NCBI GenBank assembly: GCA_937922015.1
Contig: CAKZVB010000302.1
Span: forward strand, 1-33,421
Reading direction: 5' to 3'
From: an uncultured Granulosicoccaceae bacterium
GTDB taxonomy: Bacteria; Pseudomonadota; Gammaproteobacteria; Granulosicoccales; Granulosicoccaceae
Length of the DNA stretch: 33,421 nt
Position 1 is the first letter of the stretch; each line of letters opens with the position of its first letter. Shown here in pieces: positions 1 to 8,356 of this stretch. A model generated the notes under the pieces. It saw only the letters and a list, made by a program, of their open reading frames with translations, ran no database searches and was not told the DNA's origin. The translations under genes were made by a program, and so were the position numbers.

Positions 1-225
1 TACGTCCGTTTTTATAATTGTATGCTGAGTGGAAGTACGATGCTTCCGCGCAAGGGTATCGGCTGACGGATTGATTTACTTAGTGACCAGGTGGTTGCTT
101 TTGGTGTATTTGTTATGTTGATCGCAAAGCAAGGCGCAGGAGGGACTGGGAATTCTGACTGTAAAGTAGCAGGGGGCTGCGGTGGTATGCGTTTGATAGA
201 AGCAATTGGAAAGACCAATGTGACA

Positions 226-258
226 CTCGGAGAGAACCTAATCGGGTTCTCTCACGAG
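226..258 (-). terminator. Hairpin at 3' end of DUF302 gene
   Basis: An inverted repeat pairs 226-229 with 255-258 and 230-238 with 245-253, with one bulged base (254) and a six-base loop. It lies just past the stop codon of the leftward DUF302 gene. A run of four T follows on the plus strand; there is no clear U-tract on the minus strand, so it may stabilise the 3' end rather than be a classical terminator. Positions 1-225 hold no gene I can support. Confidence 0.45.
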
Positions 259-268
259 TTTTGCGGTA

Positions 269-721
269 CTACTTAGAAGTTGCAGCAGCTGCGAAATTGC
301 CGAGCGCGCCGGTAACTTTTTTCAGTACCTCTTCGCAGCCTTTCATGTCGTGGCGGGCAGCAAGATAGGCGGGGTCATTGTAGGTCAGCCAGACCTGACC
401 GGATTCATCCTCCCACACCAGCGCCTTTTGCGGGAGGTCTATCGCCATGGTTGGAGCACAATTCATCAGCGGCGTACCCACCTTGGGGTTTCCGAAAATC
501 ACTACTTCAGTCGGGGACAGTTTCATTCCTGCGGCTTCGGCGCCACCAGCATGATCGACGCGACCAAAAACATTCATGCCCTTGGATTTGAGCACAGTTT
601 CGAGCTTGTCTGCGGTAGCTTTGACATCATGTGCGCTTTTGACGCTTATCAAGCCGTTGTCTGCGAAGCTGTTTGTAGACAAAATGGCCATTAAACCCAG
701 TGTGCCCAGTATTTTTTTCAT
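269..721 (-). CDS. Secreted DUF302 domain protein
   Basis: About 150 residues. The first ~20 residues (MKKILGTLGLMAILSTNSFA) form a Sec signal peptide, so the mature protein is expected in the periplasm. The rest is a DUF302 domain (TTHA1732-like fold). The typical stretch is visible: PTMAIDLPQKALVWED, then WLTYNDPAYLAARH. The family has no established biochemical role. The start at 721 is chosen because it gives the signal peptide; an in-frame upstream extension to 832 would bury it. No operon partner is evident; the next gene upstream on this strand ends at 850. The hairpin at 226-258 closes the gene. Family call is confident, function unknown. Confidence 0.85.
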   Translation of the reverse strand: MKKILGTLGLMAILSTNSFADNGLISVKSAHDVKATADKLETVLKSKGMNVFGRVDHAGGAEAAGMKLSPTEVVIFGNPKVGTPLMNCAPTMAIDLPQKALVWEDESGQVWLTYNDPAYLAARHDMKGCEEVLKKVTGALGNFAAAATSK

Positions 722-849
722 CGTTTCTGTCTCTGTGTGGATTGTGGTTTCTGAGACATGTCCCGGCGGAATTAGTTCTGATCTATAAATTCGGTATTTG
801 CGTTTGCGGGGACAAGGCAGTAGTTGATGCAACTGCTTTTGAACGCAAT

Positions 850-1755
850 TCAGTCTATGCCATCAATCAGCAGATTGTCCAGAACACTCCTTTCGAATTT
901 GAAGCGCCGGCCTGTTTTGTCCATGGCGATTACAGGATATTTCCTGTTACTGATCTTAAGACCGGTGAGCTGGAACTCCGTGCCATTGACGCTGAACTTA
1001 CGATGGTAATCCTCTGGTTTCAAATTGAAAGCCGCGGCTATTGCTGCGAACTCTATGCGTTGCGGGTCTTCTCCATCGATTTCGGGCACCTTGAAAGTCA
1101 GCGTAATATCGCATTCCCGGTCTGAGTATCTGCCTTTGGTCTGCGACAGGGTCAAACCCTGGGCAGATACAAACTCATCAATGTGGGCCAATAGTTTTTC
1201 CTTGAATAGAACAACTGACTGTGGATCAAAGCGGGTTACAGGCTGCAATGCCTGCGTTGATTGTGTTGCGCCATCTGTCGCTTGCCCGACTGTAGAGGCG
1301 CGGATTTCAAGCATGCCGTAGGTGTCGGTCTTGCGGCCACGGATCCATACGTCGGACCAGTTTCGCTTTGGCCTTTTATAGTAGGAGCGAAAAACTTCAC
1401 CAGTCTCGCGATGCACCAGCACCCAGGGGGCGGCGGGTTGTACGACGTCATGGTCAAAGCAGGCCACTGGTCGGGCGCCGATTTCAACACAGATTGCTTT
1501 CCAGCGCTTATCATGTCCGCAATTCTCATTGTGGCGCTGCCATGCCAGCGCGTGGGCAATTTCATGAAGAATAGTGTCGCGTACTTCATCATCGCTATTC
1601 AATTCACACAGAGGTTTACTGATGCTGATGTGTTTTTTACCGATGCTGCACAGGCCAAACCGTCGCCGTGAGTTGTCCAGTCCGCCGGTCCAGTCGGACA
1701 GGCCGTGGCTAATGAGGGACTTATTTAGCAGATCGAGTGCGTCGGTGATATTCAT
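850..1755 (-). CDS. SprT-like metalloprotease homologue with extra C-terminal domain
   Basis: About 301 residues. The N-terminal ~100 residues resemble the SprT/Spartan zinc protease domain: HEIAHALAW at 64-72 gives the HExxH pair (H64, E65, H68), with a candidate third ligand H81 in NENCGHDKRW. Residues ~111-152 (WVLVHRETGEVFRSYYKRP...) look like the zinc-ribbon segment of SprT proteins, but the expected cysteine pairs are absent. After a Thr/Gln-rich linker (~155-175), residues ~180-301 form a second domain ending in a GLKISNRKYPVIAMD type motif that I associate with uncharacterised and phage-borne proteins. SprT relatives act near DNA or on crosslinked proteins, but substrate and function here are unknown. 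Start 1755 follows an AGAG stretch; two in-frame Met codons lie upstream (1803 and 1791). Confidence 0.72.
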   Translation of the reverse strand: MNITDALDLLNKSLISHGLSDWTGGLDNSRRRFGLCSIGKKHISISKPLCELNSDDEVRDTILHEIAHALAWQRHNENCGHDKRWKAICVEIGARPVACFDHDVVQPAAPWVLVHRETGEVFRSYYKRPKRNWSDVWIRGRKTDTYGMLEIRASTVGQATDGATQSTQALQPVTRFDPQSVVLFKEKLLAHIDEFVSAQGLTLSQTKGRYSDRECDITLTFKVPEIDGEDPQRIEFAAIAAAFNLKPEDYHRKFSVNGTEFQLTGLKISNRKYPVIAMDKTGRRFKFERSVLDNLLIDGID

Positions 1756-1968
1756 GTTCTCTATTGTATTGTCACAGCAGGGAAATTGCATAATCGTGAG
1801 CACAACTGCCCTGGCCAGGCGGATCTTTGTATCTGATAATTAACAAATACCCTTGCGAGACGATACAGAGTCGACTAAAAATACGCGCCGGAAATTGATC
1901 GATGTAATGCCTAAGCCGGCGATATGACTGGTGTATACTATTATTTATCTTTTGTGCCGAAGTGAAAA

Positions 1969-3312
1969 GTGTCTGGTATGGATAGAGCCTCTCTGGATAG
2001 TCTTATTGCAGCGTATGGTGTAGCACCATCGTCTGATCTGGCGCTGGTGATAAGCCTTGAGCTGATTCAGTCGTCCGGTATCGATGAAGCGTTGCCTTTT
2101 GTAGCGAATATAAAAGCACCCGTAGATGATGATCGGGCGGTTCGATTGTTCGATGCGTTGCTTGACAGTGGCCATCACAACGACGCCCGATCCTTCCTTG
2201 ATGAGTCGCGTCCGTCCCAGCAGATTTTGTTAGCCCGTTGTGCTCTGATGGACGGAGATACGGAAGCTGCGCGAAAACTGTATGTAGCCGCAACCAAAGA
2301 CTCTCCTGATCTGGCCAGTAGTGAGCTGGATAATTTATATTCGGTGCAGCGTATGGCAGCAGACGGGAACCCGAAGAATCAAAAAGTAAAACTGCGCCTG
2401 GTTGAGAAAGCCGAAGTGGTGGAGCTTGCCACGTTTGTACAGCCTGAACAAAGCAGCGTTAATTTTGACGATGTGGCGGGACTGGTCGACGTCAAAAAGC
2501 AAATTAACAAAAAGATAATACTGCCTTTTCAAAAGCCCTCTATCTATCAGCGCTTTAAAAAGAAAATCGGTGGAGGTGTTCTTCTCTATGGACCGCCCGG
2601 GTGTGGCAAAACACTTATTGCCCGCGCTACTGCAGGGCAGTGTGGAGCCGAGTTTCTGAATGTCGAAATTTCTGATGTGCTTGATATGTACATTGGCGAA
2701 TCAGAGCAAAAGCTCCACAGGCTGTTTGAAAAAGCCCGTGCCAGTACACCCTCGGTATTATTTTTCGATGAGCTTGAAGCACTTGCGGGTAAGCGCGAAC
2801 ATGGCAGAAACAGCTCTGGCGCGAATATTGTCAGTCAGTTTCTATCGGAAATGGATGGCTTTGCGCAGAATAATCAAGGGGTATTAACGCTGGCATCGAC
2901 CAATACCCCGTGGGCCATAGACTCAGCGTTTCTGAGGCCCGGAAGATTTGACCGGATGTTTTTTGTGCCGCCACCGGACAAGCTGGCCAGAGCTGAAATT
3001 CTGCGGCTTGAGCTTGCTTCAAGGCCCTGTAGTTCAGATATTAATAAAGATGTTATCGCATCGAATACCTCCGGCTTTTCGGGTGCAGACATAAGCAATC
3101 TTGTCGAGACGGCGGCAGATGAAGCTATCGAAGAATCTCTCGAGCAAGGTGGGGACGTGCCAATCTCAATGGCGCACATTAAGCAGGCTCTGGCGGAAAT
3201 TAAGCCAACCACGATTGAGTGGCTGACAACGGCAAAAAATTACGCGCGATACGCAAATGATGCAGGTCGTTACAACGATGTTCTGGACTTTATCAATAAG
3301 TTCGGCAAGTAA
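1969..3312 (+). CDS. Classic AAA ATPase with helical/TPR-like N-terminus
   Basis: 447 residues from a GTG at 1969; an ATG three codons later (1978) is equally possible. Residues 1-130 are helical with a TPR-like repeat (~85-125). Residues ~163-412 are one AAA module: Walker A GPPGCGKT (208-215), Walker B VLFFDE (263-268), sensor-1 N312, and the arginine-finger stretch RPGRFDR (323-329). The loop DMYIGESE (239-246) matches the aromatic pore loop used to thread polypeptides in Cdc48/Vps4-type ATPases. There is no protease domain, so a remodelling or unfolding role is inferred. It heads a tight three-gene unit with two membrane proteins (16 bases to the next gene), suggesting the substrate or anchor is at the membrane. 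Family is certain; the biological role is not known to me. Confidence 0.85.
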   Translation: MSGMDRASLDSLIAAYGVAPSSDLALVISLELIQSSGIDEALPFVANIKAPVDDDRAVRLFDALLDSGHHNDARSFLDESRPSQQILLARCALMDGDTEAARKLYVAATKDSPDLASSELDNLYSVQRMAADGNPKNQKVKLRLVEKAEVVELATFVQPEQSSVNFDDVAGLVDVKKQINKKIILPFQKPSIYQRFKKKIGGGVLLYGPPGCGKTLIARATAGQCGAEFLNVEISDVLDMYIGESEQKLHRLFEKARASTPSVLFFDELEALAGKREHGRNSSGANIVSQFLSEMDGFAQNNQGVLTLASTNTPWAIDSAFLRPGRFDRMFFVPPPDKLARAEILRLELASRPCSSDINKDVIASNTSGFSGADISNLVETAADEAIEESLEQGGDVPISMAHIKQALAEIKPTTIEWLTTAKNYARYANDAGRYNDVLDFINKFGK

Positions 3313-3328
3313 ATAACAGAGAACAGCT

Positions 3329-3736
3329 ATGACGTCTGCCGGGTACCAGATCATCGATGAGCCGAAGCCGCGCTTCACCAGTAATTTAATAGTGCAGCCA
3401 TTTATTATTCTGCTTGCGTGTATGCTGGTGCCAGCCCCGTTTCGCTACCTAATGGTAGTCTGGTTACTATTCAATAGCTGGTGTCTTGGAAGCCCCACAT
3501 TGGTAAGAGAATGTCTGTACGCATTGGCAGCCTTTGCTATTGTCATGCTCAGCTTTGTTGTGGTGGGTTTTCTGATGCAGGCGAATGTTCCGGGCTTTCA
3601 GTCAACAGCATTTGGGCCCTATTTGCGAATATATACCTCGGCGATATACCTGACTTTTTTGTATTTAATCTATCTGCGTCAGATGCCGGTTTACGAATTG
3701 TGGCGTTACATCCGCGAACAGCAGGAGCAGGGATAA
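3329..3736 (+). CDS. Small membrane protein of AAA/TPR trio
   Basis: 135 residues, mostly hydrophobic, with about four membrane segments (roughly 22-37, 39-52, 60-82, 98-117) and a charged C-terminal tail (ELWRYIREQQEQG). I do not recognise a family. It starts 16 bases after the AAA gene, behind an AGAGAAC ribosome-binding stretch. Its TAA stop overlaps the next ATG (TAATG), so translation of the TPR gene is probably coupled to it. The arrangement suggests a membrane partner of the AAA ATPase and TPR protein. This role is inference from position only. Confidence 0.75.
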   Translation: MTSAGYQIIDEPKPRFTSNLIVQPFIILLACMLVPAPFRYLMVVWLLFNSWCLGSPTLVRECLYALAAFAIVMLSFVVVGFLMQANVPGFQSTAFGPYLRIYTSAIYLTFLYLIYLRQMPVYELWRYIREQQEQG

Positions 3737-4662
3737 TGAGCGCAAGTCATCCTCGCTTTTCTCTGGCCCTCGATCAGTTGAGGCGAAATCAGCCTGACGC
3801 GGCAATAGAAAACCTCAAGATCCTGTTAGGTGAAGACCCGAACAGCGCCATGTATCATGCGGCTCTTGCCAGTGCACTGATGTCCAGATTTAGATTAGAG
3901 GCAGCTGAACACGAGTGCCGTGTCGCCGCCTCCCTCGATCCAACTGATCCCTATGTTCACTATATCCGGGGCTCACTGCATTTGTTAAAGAACAAGCCTG
4001 CCGAGGCTTTGTTATCCGCTGAGCAGGCGATACAATTTGATCCTGAAGACGAAGAACTATTTTTATTAAAAGCTCGTGCTTACGATGCGCAGGGAAAGCA
4101 GGGCCAGCGCCTGCAGGAAATAAAATCAGCACTGTCACTGAATGCACAATCGTCAGAAGTGTTCGGAGAGTTGAGTGAATATTATCTGGACAATGGCAAT
4201 CAAAAACAGGCGCTGGTGCATGCGCACGAAGCGCTTGAACTAGACCCTGTAAATACCGATATGCATGTGCTTCTGGGCAGAATAGCATTGATGTCAGGTG
4301 ATCTTGAGCAGGCTCGGGAAAAAGCCGCTTTTTGTATTTCGCAGAATCCTGATGACCCGAAAGCTATCATGTTGTTTTGCGATATTAAAGCGCAACAGAA
4401 CCGGTTTATCGGCTGGTGGTGGCGATTTAATGCTTGGTTAACCGGTATGAATCAGTCGCGGCAAATAGCCGTGTTGATTGGTGCTTACGTTTGTTTTACC
4501 TTGTTGGCCAGAGTGCTGCTCGATCTGGGATTTGCCAGTATGTCGCGAGTCACATCACTCGCTTGGCTGGCACTGGTGGCGTACAGTTGGTTTGCCATTC
4601 CCATCTATACCAATATGCTGAAAAAAGAACTGTCGAAATTCCAGTTTAATACAAATTACTAG
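3736..4662 (+). CDS. TPR-repeat protein with C-terminal membrane anchor
   Basis: 308 residues. Residues ~1-225 are a run of about six tetratricopeptide repeats with the usual spacing; repeat ends such as DPTDPYVHY, DPEDEELFL, DPVNTDMHV and NPDDPKAIM are visible. Two hydrophobic segments follow (~243-263 and ~270-290) and a short polar tail. The TPR face would be a protein-binding platform attached to the inner membrane. The ATG at 3736 is preferred to longer in-frame starts because it overlaps the previous stop (TAATG) and begins the first repeat cleanly. Its stop falls at the base of the hairpin at 4661-4702. It is likely a scaffold or adaptor for the AAA ATPase two genes upstream; partner and substrate are unknown. 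Confidence 0.85.
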   Translation: MSASHPRFSLALDQLRRNQPDAAIENLKILLGEDPNSAMYHAALASALMSRFRLEAAEHECRVAASLDPTDPYVHYIRGSLHLLKNKPAEALLSAEQAIQFDPEDEELFLLKARAYDAQGKQGQRLQEIKSALSLNAQSSEVFGELSEYYLDNGNQKQALVHAHEALELDPVNTDMHVLLGRIALMSGDLEQAREKAAFCISQNPDDPKAIMLFCDIKAQQNRFIGWWWRFNAWLTGMNQSRQIAVLIGAYVCFTLLARVLLDLGFASMSRVTSLAWLALVAYSWFAIPIYTNMLKKELSKFQFNTNY

Positions 4663-4702
4663 GGGTCTGCGCAGTAGCAGAGGTTCTGCCGCGCAGACTC
4701 CT
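4661..4702 (+). terminator. Nested hairpin after the TPR gene
   Basis: A 12-base-pair outer stem (4661-4672 with 4691-4702, one G-U pair) encloses a five-pair inner stem (4677-4681 with 4685-4689). It begins within the TPR stop codon and ends 20 bases before the HD-domain gene. There is no long U-tract behind it, so it may be an attenuator or mRNA-stability element separating the trio from the HD gene. Confidence 0.55.
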
Positions 4703-4722
4703 GCTTTGAAAACGGAGCAACA

Positions 4723-5154
4723 ATGTCTACCCTTGAACGCGCAATCGAGATCGCAGCACATGCCCATGCGGGTCAATTTGATAAGGCGGGTCAGCCGTAT
4801 ATTCTGCACCCGATTAAAGTCATGCTGCGGCTGAGCGGTGAGCATGAGCGCATGGCAGGGGTACTTCATGACGTGGTCGAAGATACCCCGGTTAGTATCG
4901 AAGATTTGATCAGTGAAGGGTTCCCGGAGCCTGTTGTTACAGCCGTGGTTGCACTTACAAAACTTGCAGGTGAAACCCGAATGGATGCTGCGAAAAGAGC
5001 GGCCGCAGATGCGGTGGCATGCGCGGTGAAGCTGGCGGATAACGCAGAAAATATGGATCTTTCACGTATTCCGAATCCAACAGATAAAGACTTTGCACGG
5101 GTTGCTGAGTACAAGCAAGTACGTGAGTTGCTGTTGGCTTCTTGTCATAGTTGA
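4723..5154 (+). CDS. HD-domain phosphohydrolase, SpoT/MESH1-like
   Basis: 143 residues, a stand-alone HD domain like the hydrolase half of SpoT/RelA and the small enzyme MESH1. The metal-site residues are in order: H29 (PYILHP), H49-D50 (VLHDVVEDT) and D106 (KLADNAENMD). The ED pair at 53-54 is also conserved. Such proteins can hydrolyse (p)ppGpp or related 3'-phosphorylated nucleotides; there is no synthetase domain here. Databases often label such short proteins GTP pyrophosphokinase, which would be misleading. A GGAG ribosome site precedes the ATG. It lies downstream of the AAA/TPR trio but is separated by a strong hairpin, so shared transcription is uncertain. Substrate is inferred from family. 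Confidence 0.85.
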   Translation: MSTLERAIEIAAHAHAGQFDKAGQPYILHPIKVMLRLSGEHERMAGVLHDVVEDTPVSIEDLISEGFPEPVVTAVVALTKLAGETRMDAAKRAAADAVACAVKLADNAENMDLSRIPNPTDKDFARVAEYKQVRELLLASCHS

Positions 5155-5284
5155 CCAGCCGCCAGAGTTAACTGAAGCAGGCTCGAAGCAGGGTTGTAGA
5201 TAACCGCTCTGTGTTACATCACTATTATAATAGTGCTGCCGGGTTTGCTTTTATTTTGGATAAGGCAGACTGAGTGTGTCAGCA

Positions 5285-5308
5285 ACAGTGACCTGATCAG
5301 GCCACTGT
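5285..5308. terminator. 24-base palindrome between convergent genes
   Basis: Two 12-base arms, centred on TGATCA at 5294-5299, match except for one A/C mismatch. It lies between the 3' ends of the rightward HD gene and the leftward small membrane protein gene, so a bidirectional terminator is plausible. On the plus strand a T-rich stretch (TTGTTTT) follows. The nearly perfect symmetry could also suit a DNA-binding protein. Confidence 0.4.
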
Positions 5309-5326
5309 CATATTGTTTTCGTCCGC

Positions 5327-5548
5327 CTATTTTTTTGGTTTGCGAATACATTCTTCCCAGATATCATACAAAACCATACACATCACGATAACGGTTATGA
5401 TTGCAAATGGCAGTCCTCCTTCAAAACCCGCGAAACCGGTAGAGATGCTGTAGGACAGCCCGAATACAAAAGTCGCCACCAGAATAAAGCCGATGATGGC
5501 TGAGGTCAGTCGGATCGCTGGCGAGGTTTTAGATGATTCTTTTTGCAT
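5327..5548 (-). CDS. Small two-pass membrane protein
   Basis: 73 residues with two membrane segments (approximately 13-36 and 43-62) and a basic end (IRKPKK). I recognise no family. The ATG at 5548 sits behind a good AAGGGAT ribosome site, which favours it over an upstream in-frame Met at 5578. It is the last gene of the leftward TRAP transporter/amidase run, 30 bases after the amidase stop. It may be an accessory of that transporter, but this is only a guess from position. Confidence 0.65.
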   Translation of the reverse strand: MQKESSKTSPAIRLTSAIIGFILVATFVFGLSYSISTGFAGFEGGLPFAIITVIVMCMVLYDIWEECIRKPKK

Positions 5549-5578
5549 AATATTATCCCTTGTAGTTCGACGCGGCAA

Positions 5579-6919
5579 TTAAGCCGGGTGCGTGGGCGGG
5601 TCGTCTCGCAGTTGTCCGAGCAGCCAGCGTGCGCTGCGCAGCAGGCGATCGTCCTGGTTGTAAGCACCTACGAGTTGTACACCGATAGGCAGATTATTAT
5701 TGCCGCTTAAAAGTGGCATTGTCAGTGTTGGCAAGCCGCATAGCGTCCATAGCGTGCAGCAAATCGGGTCTCCGGTGCCATTGCCGAATTTTGGCGGTTC
5801 GCCTGTTGCGGATGGTGTCACGATGGCATCGTAGTCGTGGAAGAATGTCTCGAACCAGTCATTGGCGGCGCGTTGAATTTCCAGCGCCTCGGCGTAGGCT
5901 TCATCGCTGACCATGGCTGCTGTTTCCATGGCGGCCTGAGTGGTCGCACTTAGTTTGTCTGCATGCTGCGTACGCTCGGACTCCAGACATCGATAAATCT
6001 CATAGTCATAGATTGTTTTGTGGCAGGCGGGCAGGGCGGCGAAGGATTGCGGTGCGGGTACACGTTCTATGTGGCTGCCGATTGCACTGATCAGTTCATT
6101 AAAGCCTTCGGTAGCATCGCTTGTATAGCGGTCAGCGTAGGGCAGGTCTATCCAGACAAATGCAGGTTCAATCGGAACCTCTGACAGATAACCCGCAAGT
6201 TGGTGTGGGCGTGGTTTCAGGTAACTGGCATCGTCTGCCGGGTCGTAGCCTGAGATACAGTCGGTTAGCAACGCAAGATCACCAATGTCTCTTGCAAAGA
6301 CGCCAACATGATCCAGATGCTGTGATGTTTGCAGTACCCCATTACGCGAGATGATACCGCGTGACGGTTTGTAACCGTACACGCCGCAAAAAGAGGCGGG
6401 CCGGATTACAGAGCCATTGGTCTGGGAGCCCAGTGCAAGTGGTACATGCCCTGCGGCAACGGCGGCCGCCGATCCGCTTGACGAACCGCCGGGGCTGTAT
6501 TGGTAGTCGTGCGGGTTTCTGGTCTCAGTCGGATGCATGTAGGCGAATTCGGTGGATGCCGTCTTGCCCAGTATGACTGCCCCGGCTTCCTTTAGTTTGT
6601 CCACCACGGTAGCGTTTACATCTGGATGATGGTCTTTGTAGATAGGGCTGCCGTATTCCGTCGGCATATCTCTGGTGTCAAAGATATCTTTGAGCCCTAT
6701 CGGTATGCCGTGCAAGGCACCAAGTGGCCCGCCGCGACGCCTGATGTCGTCAAGTGCTTCGGCCTGAGCCAGCGCAGACTCCTTGTCCAGATGTTGCCAG
6801 GCATGAATGGCTGATTCAGTTGCTTCAATACATTGAAAGCAACTTTCCACCATTTGCACCGAGGTGAGTTTGCCCTCGGCGATTAGTGCGACACACTCAC
6901 GGATGCTTAGATTATCCAT
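5579..6919 (-). CDS. Amidase-signature family amidohydrolase
   Basis: 446 residues, the normal length for the amidase signature (AS) family. These enzymes hydrolyse amide bonds with a Ser-cisSer-Lys triad. All three are visible: K77 (GIPIGLKDIF), S146 in SPGGSSSGSAAAVAAG, and S170 in GSQTNGSVIRP. There is no signal peptide, so it is cytoplasmic. It begins 12 bases after the TRAP permease gene dctM, so it is almost certainly co-transcribed with the importer. An amide-bearing or carbamoyl compound brought in by the TRAP system is therefore a reasonable substrate class. The exact substrate cannot be read from sequence. The GatA subunit is excluded by context: no gatB or gatC lies nearby. Confidence 0.92.
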   Translation of the reverse strand: MDNLSIRECVALIAEGKLTSVQMVESCFQCIEATESAIHAWQHLDKESALAQAEALDDIRRRGGPLGALHGIPIGLKDIFDTRDMPTEYGSPIYKDHHPDVNATVVDKLKEAGAVILGKTASTEFAYMHPTETRNPHDYQYSPGGSSSGSAAAVAAGHVPLALGSQTNGSVIRPASFCGVYGYKPSRGIISRNGVLQTSQHLDHVGVFARDIGDLALLTDCISGYDPADDASYLKPRPHQLAGYLSEVPIEPAFVWIDLPYADRYTSDATEGFNELISAIGSHIERVPAPQSFAALPACHKTIYDYEIYRCLESERTQHADKLSATTQAAMETAAMVSDEAYAEALEIQRAANDWFETFFHDYDAIVTPSATGEPPKFGNGTGDPICCTLWTLCGLPTLTMPLLSGNNNLPIGVQLVGAYNQDDRLLRSARWLLGQLRDDPPTHPA

Positions 6920-6931
6920 TGACGATTGCTA

Positions 6932-8296
6932 CTACGGTATGTACTCACCAAACAAATAGTCCGGGAACCACAGCGCAATGCCAGGGAAGATATACATGAG
7001 CACCATACAGAAAATAACTATTCCTAAATACGGAATAATCCCCTTGAAGATCTGCATCAATTCTATTTCATCTTTGAGTACGCCTTTTAAATAGTAGGCG
7101 GACATCGCCATCGGTGGTGTCAGAAATGACGTTTGCAGGTTAAGAGCCACCAGCATCGCGAAAAAGTACGGGTTCACACCGAAGGTGTCGAGCATTGGCA
7201 GAAAAATAGGAACAAAGATGATGAGTATCTCGGACCATTCCAGTGGCCAGCCCAACAGGAAAATAATAAGTTGCACCATCACCAGGAATTGCCATGGCTG
7301 AAGTTCCATCGCCAATACCCAGTGCTCGATAATGTCGTGGCCACCCAGATAGGAAAATACTGATGCAAAGGTCCATGAGCCGACAAACATCCAGCACACC
7401 ATCGCGGTGGCTTTTGCGGTTAAAAATACCGACTCTTTCAGTTTAGTCCAGGTCAGGGATCGGTAGAGTGCGGCGAGGATAAGGCCGCCAAACGCGCCCA
7501 TTGCTGCTGCCTCGGCCGGTGTTGCAAGCCCACCAAGTATTGAGCCCAGAACCAGCATGATTAGTATGGTTAGCGGCACGAATGATATTAGTAACTGGAA
7601 GTAGATATGCGCGCGTGACAAGCCGGGATCAATGACGGGTTTGGGAGCGATAGACGGGTTGATCCAGACGCGTGTAATAACATAGACGATATACATTCCG
7701 GCCAATAGCAAGCCTGGGAAAACGGCGGCAGCATAGAGACGCAGTGGTGATAGCTCGGCGATGGCGGCGTATACAATTAACATAATTGATGGCGGTATAA
7801 GGATACCCAGCGTACCGCCGGCACAGATAACGCCGGCACTAAAGTCTTTGCGGTAGTTGGCTTGCGTCATTGCGGGGAATGCGAGCAGGCCCATGAGCGT
7901 AACCACGGCGCCAACGATACCGCTGGCGGTTGAAAATACCGTACACGTTATCAGCGCGGCGATGGCCATGGATCCGGGTAGATTTCTTGCCGCCAGTTGC
8001 AGCGATGAGAACAATCGACTAACGATGTTGGCGCGCTCGACTACGTAACCCATAAACAAAAACAACGGAATCGCGACCAGCGTGTCATTCTCCATCACCG
8101 AGTAGGTGTTCTGGTTTAGCAGGTAGAAGATATTGTTGTTAAATACGTCGCTAACTGATTCTATAGGGCCGGAATAGTAGGCGTAGTAGCCAAAGCCCAC
8201 CCCCATAGCAAGCAGTGTGAAGGCGATTGGGAAACCCAATAACACCAACAGGATAAACAACGACAACATTAGAATGGCGACTTCTGGATTCGTCAT
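6932..8296 (-). CDS. dctM: TRAP transporter large permease DctM
   Basis: 454 residues, almost wholly hydrophobic, about 12 membrane segments, the standard size of the DctM/large TRAP subunit. The family stretch LGFPIAFTLLAMGVGFGYYAY near the start and GTLGILIPPSIMLIVY in the middle are characteristic. DctM is the ion-coupled translocation channel of tripartite ATP-independent periplasmic transporters and works with DctQ and DctP. It follows dctQ by 60 bases and precedes an amidase gene by 12 bases on the same strand. Subfamily resembles TRAP systems whose binding protein is of the TakP or mannitol/chloroaromatic type. Confidence 0.95.
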   Translation of the reverse strand: MTNPEVAILMLSLFILLVLLGFPIAFTLLAMGVGFGYYAYYSGPIESVSDVFNNNIFYLLNQNTYSVMENDTLVAIPLFLFMGYVVERANIVSRLFSSLQLAARNLPGSMAIAALITCTVFSTASGIVGAVVTLMGLLAFPAMTQANYRKDFSAGVICAGGTLGILIPPSIMLIVYAAIAELSPLRLYAAAVFPGLLLAGMYIVYVITRVWINPSIAPKPVIDPGLSRAHIYFQLLISFVPLTILIMLVLGSILGGLATPAEAAAMGAFGGLILAALYRSLTWTKLKESVFLTAKATAMVCWMFVGSWTFASVFSYLGGHDIIEHWVLAMELQPWQFLVMVQLIIFLLGWPLEWSEILIIFVPIFLPMLDTFGVNPYFFAMLVALNLQTSFLTPPMAMSAYYLKGVLKDEIELMQIFKGIIPYLGIVIFCMVLMYIFPGIALWFPDYLFGEYIP

Positions 8297-8356
8297 GATC
8301 TTGCTCTGTTAGCTGGTACTTTTATGCGGTTTAACTGTGGACTTTGCGGGAGCAGT

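Noticed and set aside
12-276. Opposing short open frames at 12-218 (minus) and 91-276 (plus)
   Set aside because: They overlap antisense to each other, have no recognisable motif or ribosome site, and one runs into the DUF302 stop.
3481-3735. Longer in-frame start for the TPR protein
   Set aside because: The extension overlaps the small membrane protein gene in another frame; the TAATG overlap at 3736 is a better start.
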